This document shows, piece after piece, positions 16,989 to 25,118 of a stretch of DNA of 64,000 nucleotides. Under the pieces are notes generated by a model, which was not told the origin of the DNA, searched no databases, and saw nothing but the letters and a program-made list of their open reading frames with translations. The position numbers were made by a program, and so were the translations under genes. Numbering within the stretch: position 1 is the stretch's first letter; every line of letters starts with the position of its first letter. Source of the stretch: CAWGCA01 sp963820955. Lineage in GTDB: Bacteria > Pseudomonadota > Gammaproteobacteria > Chromatiales > Chromatiaceae. Location of the stretch: positions 186,001 through 250,000 of the forward strand of contig CAWGCA010000047.1 in assembly GCA_963820955.1 (NCBI GenBank), in the 5' to 3' direction.

Positions 16989-17831
16989 ATGAATGCCAGA
17001 AAGATAAACCGACATCTGCACAGGCAGGGAGTGGCCTGTCTGATCGCGACAGTTACGCTGCTCGTCACACCGCTACCGGGGCGGGCTGCCTCGCCGGCGC
17101 CGACCATCAAGCTGTTTCCGACCACCGTGCTGGAGGAGATAAAACACACTGGCAGCGTGGCCAAGGAGATGGAGTCCGGCCTGCAGACAGTGATTCAACG
17201 TCTCGATCAACAGCAGCAGCTGTATCTCGACAGTAAATGCGAAGGGAGTGAGGGGGATCCGGGCTGTGAACAGATCACCCGGCAGCTCGGCGCTACCTAT
17301 CTCGAGATGCTGGACATCATGGCCCAGCGGCTTCCGGAGATGGAGCAGGCGGTAACCGCTACTTCCAACAGTCTGGAAAAACGTATCCGCAAGGAGCTGG
17401 GAAACAAAAAGACCTCCTGGACCCTGCAGGAACTGCTGCTCGGGGAAAAATCCAGACCGGCGGGCAGGGAGGACAAACCGGCCTTGCGGGGACGTTCCGG
17501 CATGCGCCTCAGCGCCCGCTTCAGCCAGTACTACAAACTGGTCGCCCGCTCGGGCAGCCAGGCGAACTCGTCCCTCGCGGTGATCGCTTCGGACATCTAC
17601 CTGGATATGCAGGAGACTGCCGGGCTGATCGCCCGCACCCGGGAGGAGATCAGTCGTGCCACCCTGATGGAGCAGCTTAATCAGTCGTTCGGGACCATCA
17701 CCCCGGAGATGCAGGAGATAGTGGCGGGGGTGAAATCCATCCTGTTTGGTGAAGACGAGGAGGCGACGCCGATCGCAGAGCGGCCAGTGGAGCGTTCCGA
17801 TCAAGAGTATGAGAGCCCATTGCAGCTCTGA
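16989..17831 (+). CDS. Exported hypothetical protein, first gene of the TolQ-like envelope operon
   Basis: 280 residues with AGGGGG 6 bases before the ATG. The N-terminus is basic, then hydrophobic (GVACLIATVTLLVTPLPGRAAS), a Sec signal with probable cleavage at GRAAS near residue 33. The mature part is mostly helical and rich in glutamine and glutamate, with one cysteine pair (CEGSEGDPGCEQ, about 84-93) that could form a disulfide in the periplasm. No family is recognised. It starts a run of same-strand envelope genes spaced by 27, 6, -4, -4 and 16 bases, which points to co-expression with the TolQ-like channel. Confidence 0.65.
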   Translation: MNARKINRHLHRQGVACLIATVTLLVTPLPGRAASPAPTIKLFPTTVLEEIKHTGSVAKEMESGLQTVIQRLDQQQQLYLDSKCEGSEGDPGCEQITRQLGATYLEMLDIMAQRLPEMEQAVTATSNSLEKRIRKELGNKKTSWTLQELLLGEKSRPAGREDKPALRGRSGMRLSARFSQYYKLVARSGSQANSSLAVIASDIYLDMQETAGLIARTREEISRATLMEQLNQSFGTITPEMQEIVAGVKSILFGEDEEATPIAERPVERSDQEYESPLQL

Positions 17832-17858
17832 CCGGTCAGATATTTAGGAGAAAACACC

Positions 17859-18407
17859 ATGAACAGATACCACATCAGCAAGATGATCTTCGCGGCCACC
17901 CTCTCTGTGGCGGCGGTCGCCTGCAACAGCAATCCGCCACGCGGACCAGTCTGTATCCCGCCCGCCGGTCACAATCTCGATCAGGCCATGAGTGCCGCCC
18001 GTTTCGATCTGGAGACGGGTTGCGAGAATCAGTTCGATGGTTATTTCCGGCACTTGCTTTTGATCGCCGAGGGGGACCCGAAAAAGGAGAATAAGGGCCA
18101 GTTCAGCGACTTCCTGCTATGGGCAAATCAGGAAGGACTGCTCAGCAAACGCCAGGCAAGGTCGCTCTACAATCGCTATTTCGGTGTCAAATACGTTTCC
18201 ATGATGGGCGACTACAGCGTCTGTTCGGATACCTGCCCGCGTCAGTCACAAGTGCTCAGGGATATGAAGCAGGAACTCGGGGACAAAGAGCTGGGGCTGT
18301 TGAAAGTGAGTGCTGACCGTCGTTCCTATCAGCGCGCCATGCAGCTTTACAACGAGACTGAGCTGGTGCTCGAGGCCACCTGCTCGGCCTGCGGTCCGCT
18401 GGAGTAG
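17859..18407 (+). CDS. Exported cysteine-rich hypothetical protein, possible lipoprotein
   Basis: 182 residues with AGGAG 8 bases before the start. The hydrophobic leader ends SVAAVACNSNPP; the cysteine at residue 22 could be lipidated, but the -3 residue is alanine, so the lipobox is imperfect. The mature part has further cysteines (CIPP, CENQ, CSDTC, CSAC), suggesting disulfides. A central block (SLYNRYFGVKYVSMMGDYS) is well defined but matches no family I know. It lies 27 bases after the preceding gene and 6 bases before the TolQ-like gene. Confidence 0.6.
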   Translation: MNRYHISKMIFAATLSVAAVACNSNPPRGPVCIPPAGHNLDQAMSAARFDLETGCENQFDGYFRHLLLIAEGDPKKENKGQFSDFLLWANQEGLLSKRQARSLYNRYFGVKYVSMMGDYSVCSDTCPRQSQVLRDMKQELGDKELGLLKVSADRRSYQRAMQLYNETELVLEATCSACGPLE

Positions 18408-18413
18408 AGGTTC

Positions 18414-19076
18414 ATGAAACGGCAGAAGGGTTTTTTCCGCGGCCTGGTCCTGGGCGTTACCCTGAGTCTGCTCCTGGGGCTGACCACGCTTTACCTGCTG
18501 GATGCCCTCGGTATCCTGACTATTTCGCTGGAGCGGGTGCCGGAGGTGGAGGGGCTGATGGCCTGGCTGCATCGTAACCTCGGGCTGTCGGTGGTGCCTT
18601 TCGGCATCACCCTGTGTCTCTACCTCTACAGCCTGATGCAGCTGGGGCGAAGGCTGGATGAGGACCGGCCCCAGGAGGAGGTGGCCCAGCTGGAACACCT
18701 GACCGACGTCTGGATCAGCCTGTTCTTCGGTATCGGTGTGATCTGGACTGCCATCGGCATGCGCGGTGCCCTGCTCCACGCCCTGGGTGATCCGGAGCTC
18801 CTGGCCGGGGCCGGGGCATTCGGTGTGCTGCAGCGCCTGGTTGATGGCGGCATTCTGACGGCGCTCTCCACTACCATCCTGGGCGGTGCCGGCGGTTATT
18901 TGATGCGTCTGGGCCGGACCTTTTACATCGGGGTGCGGCTTAATCGTTACTACGGTCAGCGGGACGAGCGCCAGGCCGGCCGGGTAGAGCAGCTGCTGGA
19001 AGATATTCATCTCTCCATGGGGCGCCTGACGAAACAGGTTCCGCTAACCCCCGGGGCGGGAGGAGAGCGGGGATGA
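18414..19076 (+). CDS. MotA/TolQ/ExbB-like inner membrane channel protein
   Basis: 220 residues with about four hydrophobic segments: 9-31, 55-75, 101-121 and 140-162. The last two carry the MotA/TolQ/ExbB pattern: FFGIGVIWTAIGMRGAL corresponds to the family's LGLLGTVxGM segment, and VDGGILTALSTTILGGAGGYLM to the GIaxALxTTaxGLxxAIP segment with its threonines. Between segments 2 and 3 is a charged cytoplasmic loop. Such proteins form the stator of ion-driven machines, with a partner that has one membrane segment. The next gene, overlapping by four bases (ATGA), encodes such a partner. The match is by pattern; which known branch it belongs to is unclear. Confidence 0.7.
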   Translation: MKRQKGFFRGLVLGVTLSLLLGLTTLYLLDALGILTISLERVPEVEGLMAWLHRNLGLSVVPFGITLCLYLYSLMQLGRRLDEDRPQEEVAQLEHLTDVWISLFFGIGVIWTAIGMRGALLHALGDPELLAGAGAFGVLQRLVDGGILTALSTTILGGAGGYLMRLGRTFYIGVRLNRYYGQRDERQAGRVEQLLEDIHLSMGRLTKQVPLTPGAGGERG

Positions 19077-20140
19077 TCGGTTATCGGTCAGCTGCGAACC
19101 CCCTGTTGCGGAGTCACAACCGGCCGTCAGATATCGAGGCGCTGCAGACCGATGTCATGCGCTTCATGGCCATTCTTGGACTCTGTCTGACGGCCATTTT
19201 CGCGCTGGTGCAGACCCTTCCCGCGGAACAGGCACAGCGGGAGGCGGAGGCGCAGCTGGATCAGAAACTGATCACCCGACAGCAGCAGTTGCAAAAGGTC
19301 CAGGCCGAGCTGGAGCATCTGACCCATGATGTTCAGGAGGCAGGGAAAGCCCGGCAGCAGGCCCAGGCGGAGGTGGAGCAAGGGCAACTGCGTCGGCAGC
19401 AGATCCAGCTGGAGTTGCAGCGGCTGACACTGGATACCGAGGAGATAAGGCAACAGAAACGGCAACTGGAAGAGCAATTGACCGGAACGCGGGAGCAGCT
19501 CGCGCTGGCCGAGACGGAACGAAACCGGCTGGAGGTTGAGCAGGGAGATCGGGCCCGGGTACTGCAGCAGTTGGGTCAGCAGTTGGAGCGGGTTCAGCGG
19601 GATTCAAAACAGCGGGTGACCGAACTGGCGGATCTGGAACAGAGGGTGAGGAATGAGCAACAGAAACTGGCGCTCATCACCCAGTCATCACCCCCTGAAG
19701 AGGTGGAAATAGAGAGTGGAAAGGAGCAACCAAATGCCCCGGTCGCGGCTGAAGAGAACTCCGAGAGAGTGGGTTTTCTGCTGCGGTTTGCCTCGGCAGA
19801 GGCGCTCGAGCATTTGGTCCGCAGCGGTACCGTCGGTTTTACCGGAATGCTGGGTCAGGAGGCCTGGAACCTCTCTTTGGTCGAAGGCAGCGTGGCATTC
19901 GTAAAGGAGCCCCCGCCACAACGGATTCACGAAATGACGGCGGCAACGGTGCCACCGCGTTATATCCGCGCGTTTCAATCAGCGGCGGGGGGCTCCAGCA
20001 CCCAGAGCGTGATCTGGGGGGTGCAGCTGCCGGCAGAAATGGAGCAGAAGATTCAAACCCTGATGGGGCGGTCGTCGGGCGGTGAGTTGGTTATTCAACC
20101 TGATGGCGAAGTGACACTGGCGGGGGGGGATCGAACATGA
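19073..20140 (+). CDS. TolR/ExbD-position membrane protein with long periplasmic coiled coil
   Basis: 355 residues. A short cytoplasmic N-terminus leads to one membrane segment (TDVMRFMAILGLCLTAIFAL, about 26-46) with an aspartate at its start, the position of the essential aspartate in TolR, ExbD and MotB. Residues about 55-200 are an almost unbroken coiled coil rich in glutamine, glutamate and arginine. A globular C-terminal domain (about 225-350) includes VGFLLRFASAEALEHLV and WGVQLPAEMEQKIQTLM. The aspartate and its location after a TolQ-like gene (4-base overlap) suggest a stator partner. The long coiled coil is unlike TolR or ExbD. Confidence 0.65.
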   Translation: MIGYRSAANPLLRSHNRPSDIEALQTDVMRFMAILGLCLTAIFALVQTLPAEQAQREAEAQLDQKLITRQQQLQKVQAELEHLTHDVQEAGKARQQAQAEVEQGQLRRQQIQLELQRLTLDTEEIRQQKRQLEEQLTGTREQLALAETERNRLEVEQGDRARVLQQLGQQLERVQRDSKQRVTELADLEQRVRNEQQKLALITQSSPPEEVEIESGKEQPNAPVAAEENSERVGFLLRFASAEALEHLVRSGTVGFTGMLGQEAWNLSLVEGSVAFVKEPPPQRIHEMTAATVPPRYIRAFQSAAGGSSTQSVIWGVQLPAEMEQKIQTLMGRSSGGELVIQPDGEVTLAGGDRT

Positions 20141-21576
20141 AGCGAAGCATTCAATACCTGTTGCTACCGATGCTGTTGTTCTCAGCCGGCTGTGCCCATC
20201 AGCCGTCAACGCCGTTTGGGGAATCCCCAAAGGAATCGGCCCTGCAACCCTGGGTGGAAGCTGAGCTGGCGCCCTACCTGGCGGAGCAGCTCTCCAGCCA
20301 CCCCCGGTTTCGCGGCGAGCCGGCCATTCTGGTCAAACTCGAAGGCCCTGATATCCAATCCGATATCGACGGATTGACCCGCTCGATTCGGCTCCAGATC
20401 CGGGACGCATTGCTCAACACCCCGGGTGTCACGCTGCCCTGGCAGCCGCGGCAGCAGGAACAACAGCACCACCGGCGTCTGGACCGGGTGAACTGCCGTA
20501 GTATCCGCGAGGCCAGCTACTACATCGGCATCGAGATAGTGGAGAACCTATCCGGCAGCTTCAGTGTCTCGGTGCGGGCGCTGGACGTGCAGGCGCGGGA
20601 GTGGGTGAGCGGGTTCGGGATGGTCTGGCGGGGCAGCCTCACTGCCAGCGAACGCCGGGCCCTGCAGCGGTTCCAGCCGGACGAGGCACTTCGCGGACTG
20701 CGGGTGCTGCCGTTCGAACCGGGGCAGACCGACCTGGCAGCCGACTATCTGGCGAACAACCTGAGTTGTCTGCTCCAGCAGACCCAGGACGAGGAACTGG
20801 TGGTTTACGTCGAGACGCCCGGGCGTAAGCCGTCCTTCCTGCCCGGGACCTTGAAGCTGATCGGCAACAACCTCTCCCGCTATCGGGAGGTGAGAGTCAG
20901 CGAGAAGAAGAGCGAGGCCGGCTTCATCCTGCGTGGTGATGCCCATGAGCTGCAGTCGGGACTCTATCAGGTATGGGTGCGGTTGAGCCCCAAGCGCAGT
21001 GGAATCCATCTCTCCGGCATGGACACGGCGACCTATCTTCTGACATCGAAGGGAGTAGCCGCCGCGCGTGCCCCCGAGGCAGCGCCAAAAGCATCCGTCA
21101 ACGCCCCTGTGGCAAGGGCGGCGAAGCCGACTATCTCCCGGATGGCACTGGCAGCGGTGAGCGATCAGGAGTGTTCGACCCAGCCAAGCGGCCGTCCCCT
21201 GCGATGCCATGTCCTGAATCTGGAGGCGGAAGACCTGGACCAGCTGTTTGTCATCGCCCACTCTCCCAAGCAGGGCCTGACACGACTGCTGCCCGGTGGC
21301 TGCGGCGGGGAGAACGGATCCCCTGGCGGGGTGAAGCGCTCCTTCCGTCTCACCGGAGATGCACCCAGAGGGACCACCTTCTATGCCATAGCGGTCAACG
21401 GTTCCGGATTGAAGATGCGTTTCGCCCGGCACCTGCAACGACTACCCGGTGGCTGCGCGGGAGCCGGTGGCTCCGCCTTGTCGGGCAATGGGCTCGATCG
21501 ATGGCTGAACCAGCTGGATCGGATGATTGCATCGAATCGGCAACGGGTGGCCTGGTCAGCAAAACGGGCGGACTGA
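20137..21576 (+). CDS. Large lipoprotein of the TolQ-like operon
   Basis: 479 residues. The signal ends in a good lipobox (LFSAGC), giving a lipid-modified cysteine at residue 19; the following residue is alanine rather than aspartate, which favours the outer membrane. Residues about 40-190 (AEQLSSHPRFRGEPAILVKLEG, YYIGIEIVENLSGSFSVSVRALD) resemble the surface-layer or CsgG/LpoB-like outer membrane assembly lipoproteins in general style, but I cannot assign the family. An alanine/proline linker near 310-330 precedes a C-terminal part with several cysteines and glycine-rich turns. It overlaps the coiled-coil gene by four bases (ATGA). Confidence 0.6.
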   Translation: MKRSIQYLLLPMLLFSAGCAHQPSTPFGESPKESALQPWVEAELAPYLAEQLSSHPRFRGEPAILVKLEGPDIQSDIDGLTRSIRLQIRDALLNTPGVTLPWQPRQQEQQHHRRLDRVNCRSIREASYYIGIEIVENLSGSFSVSVRALDVQAREWVSGFGMVWRGSLTASERRALQRFQPDEALRGLRVLPFEPGQTDLAADYLANNLSCLLQQTQDEELVVYVETPGRKPSFLPGTLKLIGNNLSRYREVRVSEKKSEAGFILRGDAHELQSGLYQVWVRLSPKRSGIHLSGMDTATYLLTSKGVAAARAPEAAPKASVNAPVARAAKPTISRMALAAVSDQECSTQPSGRPLRCHVLNLEAEDLDQLFVIAHSPKQGLTRLLPGGCGGENGSPGGVKRSFRLTGDAPRGTTFYAIAVNGSGLKMRFARHLQRLPGGCAGAGGSALSGNGLDRWLNQLDRMIASNRQRVAWSAKRAD

Positions 21577-21592
21577 GAGAGGAGGACAGATT

Positions 21593-22375
21593 ATGACAAG
21601 GATTCCACTGTGGCTGCTGGGTTTAGCTCTGCTGCCGGGCGTTTCGGCAGCACTGGTGCAGGAGCCGGCGAAGGCCGGACTGGAGCATCGCTGGCAGACC
21701 TACCTGGCGCGTGCCGATCAGACCCTACCCGCCAGGGACTTTCCATACGCCCATTGTTTTTCCAAGGCAGCGGCCACCCATGGTCTGCCCGAGACCCTGC
21801 TGCTGGCGGTGGCCAGGGGCGAGAGCGATTTCAACCCCAAGGCCAGGTCCAGTGCCAATGCCTATGGTTTGATGCAGATACTCTGGCCGGGGACCGCCGA
21901 ACATCTCGGCATTCACAGCCTGTCGAAGCTGCAGCAGCCCTGTACCAATGTGGATGCGGGCGCGCGCTATCTGAAGGAGATGCTGCAGCGCTACCAAGGA
22001 AATCTGCATCGGGCCCTGGCGGCATACAACTACGGACCTGGCCGGGTGCCTGTGAGTCAGGGAACGATTCCAAAGGGTGCGGTCTGGTACAGCGGTTATA
22101 TCTATCGACATCTGGAGTATGTCCTGAACGGCGGCGGTAAAGCTGGAAAGGGTCGTGCTACTGGAGACGGGCGGCTGTTGGTGATTCGTTTTCTCCGTCC
22201 CTACCGGGCCGCCGCGTTCGTGGAGAGCCTTCAGCCGATGCTCGACGGTATACGGCTTGACTGGTTTCGCCGCCCTTCGGGAAATTTTGATGTAATGATG
22301 ATCTATCAGAGCCCGGAGCAGCTGAAGCGCGGCCGACGGTTGTTGTCCGGACTGGGTATAGAGGCGGAGGGTTAA
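21593..22375 (+). CDS. Lytic transglycosylase (SLT/GEWL-type), exported
   Basis: 260 residues from the ATG at 21593, with GGAGG 8 bases upstream; a Sec signal ends near LLPGVSAA. Residues about 52-180 are an SLT domain: catalytic glutamate in VARGESDFNP (residue 77), then SANAYGLMQILWPGTA, the AGARYLKEML block and ALAAYNYGPGRV. These enzymes cut the glycan strands of peptidoglycan, producing 1,6-anhydromuropeptides. The C-terminal 60 residues look like a small SPOR-like domain (LLVIRFLRPYRAAAFVESLQPML), which could localise it to septal or denuded glycan; that call is tentative. It follows the lipoprotein gene by 16 bases. Confidence 0.88.
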   Translation: MTRIPLWLLGLALLPGVSAALVQEPAKAGLEHRWQTYLARADQTLPARDFPYAHCFSKAAATHGLPETLLLAVARGESDFNPKARSSANAYGLMQILWPGTAEHLGIHSLSKLQQPCTNVDAGARYLKEMLQRYQGNLHRALAAYNYGPGRVPVSQGTIPKGAVWYSGYIYRHLEYVLNGGGKAGKGRATGDGRLLVIRFLRPYRAAAFVESLQPMLDGIRLDWFRRPSGNFDVMMIYQSPEQLKRGRRLLSGLGIEAEG

Positions 22376-22417
22376 ACCTCCCGTGTGGCGGCCAAGAGAC
22401 CGCGAAGGAGTTGATCT

Positions 22418-22819
22418 ATGAACAGTTTGAAACGCCTGCTCCTGTCGGCTGCTGTTCTGTGCCAGGTACCGTTCTGCGCCAGGGCTGATTCCACTGCCTT
22501 TTATGACTATGCGCCGGTGGTCGATGTGGATCCCATCATGGAGCAGCGGTACGAAACCGTCAGCCGCCGGGTGTGTGATCAGTACGCGCCTGCGGTCGCG
22601 GCGATCGCGGCAACCATTGGCACGGACGTTCGTCTCCAGGATGCGCGCTGGAAAGGGGGCCGGGAATGTCGGCAGGTGGAGGAGCCCGGCTATCGCAATC
22701 GAATCGCGGGTTATCGGGTGACCTACCGCTATGGTGGCCAGAAATTGGTTCGCCGTCTCTCTTACGATCCCGGGGAGCGGGTGCGGGTGAAGGTCGGCTT
22801 GTCGCCCCTCTCCCGCTGA
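22418..22819 (+). CDS. Exported hypothetical protein
   Basis: 133 residues with AAGGAG 7 bases before the ATG and a signal peptide (LLLSAAVLCQVPFCARADS, cleavage near residue 25). The mature sequence (FYDYAPVVDVDPIMEQRYET, then CRQVEEPGYRNRIAGYRVTYRYGGQKLVRRLSYDPG) resembles the small periplasmic proteins with a repeated beta pattern that describe an unusual YRVTYRYGG strand, as in 17-kDa surface antigen-type sequences. That likeness is weak. It follows the transglycosylase in the same direction with a 42-base gap. Confidence 0.6.
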   Translation: MNSLKRLLLSAAVLCQVPFCARADSTAFYDYAPVVDVDPIMEQRYETVSRRVCDQYAPAVAAIAATIGTDVRLQDARWKGGRECRQVEEPGYRNRIAGYRVTYRYGGQKLVRRLSYDPGERVRVKVGLSPLSR

Positions 22820-22926
22820 AAGCATCGGCGCGGGCACTGTCGGACCGTATCTTCTATAATCTCCCCCCGTTCGGGGTACACTAGATCGAGGCCGGATGGT
22901 CTGTCGTTTATCGGAGTCCGTATGTC

Positions 22927-23874
22927 ATGAGCCTGAATCCTGGCCGAAGTTTTTCCGTATCTCTCTTGGTAGGTTTCTCTCTGTGGCTGTTGGTGACGGC
23001 CGGCTCGGTTCGTCCTGTGGGCGCCGATGGGTGGGATCCGGCGCGGGTGTCCTGGGAACAACTGTTGTTCGAGGCATCAAGCTCCCTGGGGCGGGTTGCT
23101 GCCAGGGTTGAGCTGGGGTTGCCGGCGGCAGAGGATATGAAGCTCGATCCCGGCGATGGCGGTCAGGGTCCTCTGCTTCTGCCGGAGCAGGGGACGGTGC
23201 TGTTGCTCAGTGCCGGCATCGACGCCAGTTTGCTGCTGCAGCGCAAACACTGGACCGGCCGGGTCTGGTTTCTGGCCGAGCAGGGCAGTGCCCTGCAGCG
23301 GACTCGGGTCAAGCCGGGGAGAGAAGGCAGCCTCAAGCTGTTTCGCTACGGACGGGATGGTGTCTATCGCAAGCGATTCGATCCCAAGGGGCGCAAGGAG
23401 GCTACGCTGCCGCCTGAGGAGTGGAGCAGGATAAAAACCTCCTTTTATCCCTATGCAACGGGCAGCTCACGCTGTGAACAGGTACTCGACCCCCTCACTT
23501 TGCTCTACGTACTCTCCGTAATCGACTGGTCAGCCGAGACTGAGCTGGAATTCTGTCTGTTCAATAAGAAGGGCCTCTACCTGGCACGGCTGAAAAACGA
23601 AGGGCGGGAGCGAACTAAGGTGGCCTTCTGGGAGCAGCGTGGAGCGTCGAACCAGCCGGTGGAAAGAGAGGTCGATGCCTGGAATGTGTTGCTCACCAGT
23701 CGTCCCCTCGATCCCGTATCGAAGGATCTCGACCCCTTCGAGTTTCTGGGCTTCGAGAGTGAGGTGCGTATCCTGCTGGGGGTCGAATCGGGAGTTCCGC
23801 TGCGTCTGACCGGAGAAATTCCTTCGGTTGGACTGCTGACGCTCAATCTGACCAAGGCAGTTCTGATCCGCTGA
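22927..23874 (+). CDS. Exported hypothetical protein, DUF3108-like
   Basis: 315 residues with a signal peptide (SLLVGFSLWLLVTAGSVRPVGAD). The second half has the look of DUF3108-type periplasmic proteins: LDPLTLLYVLSVIDWSAETELEFCLFNKKG, then a closing SGVPLRLTGEIPSVGLLTLNL. Members are often found with outer membrane or lipid-related genes, without an established function. It continues the envelope gene run after a gap of 107 bases. Confidence 0.6.
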   Translation: MSLNPGRSFSVSLLVGFSLWLLVTAGSVRPVGADGWDPARVSWEQLLFEASSSLGRVAARVELGLPAAEDMKLDPGDGGQGPLLLPEQGTVLLLSAGIDASLLLQRKHWTGRVWFLAEQGSALQRTRVKPGREGSLKLFRYGRDGVYRKRFDPKGRKEATLPPEEWSRIKTSFYPYATGSSRCEQVLDPLTLLYVLSVIDWSAETELEFCLFNKKGLYLARLKNEGRERTKVAFWEQRGASNQPVEREVDAWNVLLTSRPLDPVSKDLDPFEFLGFESEVRILLGVESGVPLRLTGEIPSVGLLTLNLTKAVLIR

Positions 23875-24132
23875 CCCCAATCGGCAGGCCAGGTTGCCGC
23901 CGGTTTCAGGGGCAGTGGTTTCGTCCCCTTGGCTGCAGGAGCACTGTTGCAATTGCCGTTGATGTCGCGCCGGGACACTGAGGCCGGACGCCTTGCGATC
24001 CCTGGGGTAGACTGGATTCCCACCATTTATCGCGGAAAACAGGCTATCATGTTCCAGTAGAGAAGAATTACTATAACTAGGGCCTGTTCAGGCCCGAAGG
24101 CGCCCTTAGCTCCCAATAGAAGGAGACGATGG

Positions 24133-25029
24133 ATGAACCCCGCAAGATACAACGGCCTTCTGGCCGCTTTTTTGCTGACCCTTGCACCGCTGTCGAGTGG
24201 TGCCGAAACCACCGGTTCTGAATCGGTGCGGCCTATTGTGATCAGTTCCGGACAGCAGGGACGTGGATACTGGGGGGTGGCCACTCGTCTGAACGAGGTC
24301 GCAGCGGAGTTGGGTTTTGCAGTAGAGAACGAAGAGAGCGTTGGCTCTCTACAGAATCTGCAGCGCCTGGATGATCCGGAGGATCCAGTCAGTCTGGCCC
24401 TGACCCAGGCGGATGCTCTGCAGTATTATCTGCAGGATAACCCTGGTCTGTCCGACAGGATGGAAATCCTGGAGTACCTTGGTCAGGAGTGCGTATTCAT
24501 TATTACCGGCAGTAACAGCGGGATCGGCAGCGATCGGGAGCTGCAGCAGGAGAAAGACCACCGTATCGCTATCTTCAGTCCAGACAGCGGGGTCAATGTA
24601 ACCTACCAGTACATGAAGCTGCTCGAGCCGGAACTTAGTAACACCCGGGTCGTTTTTATGAATACGGAAGAGGCGATGGACAGTCTGACCGGAGCGGAAT
24701 CCCCGGTCGACAGTGTTATGCTGGTGCACCGGCCCAAGGATCGGTCACCGGAAATCCAACTGGCACTGGACCGGCCCAACGACTACCGCTTCGTGGCTGT
24801 CGAGGACGGGGATCTGAATGACAAGCTTCCAAATGGTGAGGCGGTTTACACGCCGCTCGATATCGTACTGCTGCGTGTCGACGGGGAGGCCAGGGTCAGC
24901 GTTAAGACCATCTGTACCAAGGGCATGCTGGTGGCATCCAAGGTAAAACTTTCGGCTGACCAGCGCAAGCAGCTGGATCAGGTGATCGATTACCATTGGA
25001 TGCGCGTTTACGTCACCGAATCCCAGTAA
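24133..25029 (+). CDS. TAXI-type TRAP solute-binding protein, orphan
   Basis: 298 residues with AGGAG 7 bases before the ATG and a signal peptide (GLLAAFLLTLAPLSSGAET). The mature part begins RPIVISSGQQGRGYWGVATRLNEVA and continues EESVGSLQNLQRL, SLALTQADALQYYLQ and HRIAIFSPDSGVNVTYQYMKL, the layout of TAXI-family periplasmic binding proteins. These normally deliver a solute to a DctQM-fused permease. No permease gene is adjacent; the only TRAP permease here is 18 kb away. It sits at the end of the envelope gene run, so a sensor or envelope-linked binding role is possible. Confidence 0.72.
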   Translation: MNPARYNGLLAAFLLTLAPLSSGAETTGSESVRPIVISSGQQGRGYWGVATRLNEVAAELGFAVENEESVGSLQNLQRLDDPEDPVSLALTQADALQYYLQDNPGLSDRMEILEYLGQECVFIITGSNSGIGSDRELQQEKDHRIAIFSPDSGVNVTYQYMKLLEPELSNTRVVFMNTEEAMDSLTGAESPVDSVMLVHRPKDRSPEIQLALDRPNDYRFVAVEDGDLNDKLPNGEAVYTPLDIVLLRVDGEARVSVKTICTKGMLVASKVKLSADQRKQLDQVIDYHWMRVYVTESQ

Positions 25030-25080
25030 TAGATATCCGTTCGGAGTGTTCTCATGGCCGGCCCCGAACTGCTTGTGAAA

Positions 25081-25113
25081 AAGGCCACCGCCGGGCCGGC
25101 GGTGGCCTTTTGG
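25081..25113. terminator. Bidirectional terminator
   Basis: A strong hairpin with arms AAGGCCACCGCC and GGCGGTGGCCTT, preceded by an A-run and followed by TTTTGGTTT. It lies between the convergent TAXI and amino-acid-binding genes and can serve both strands. Confidence 0.85.
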
Positions 25114-25118
25114 TTTAC

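Noticed and set aside
20121..20130. Run of Gs near the end of the coiled-coil gene
   Set aside because: It is at the extreme 3' end of the frame, where slippage would change only a few residues; no support for switching.
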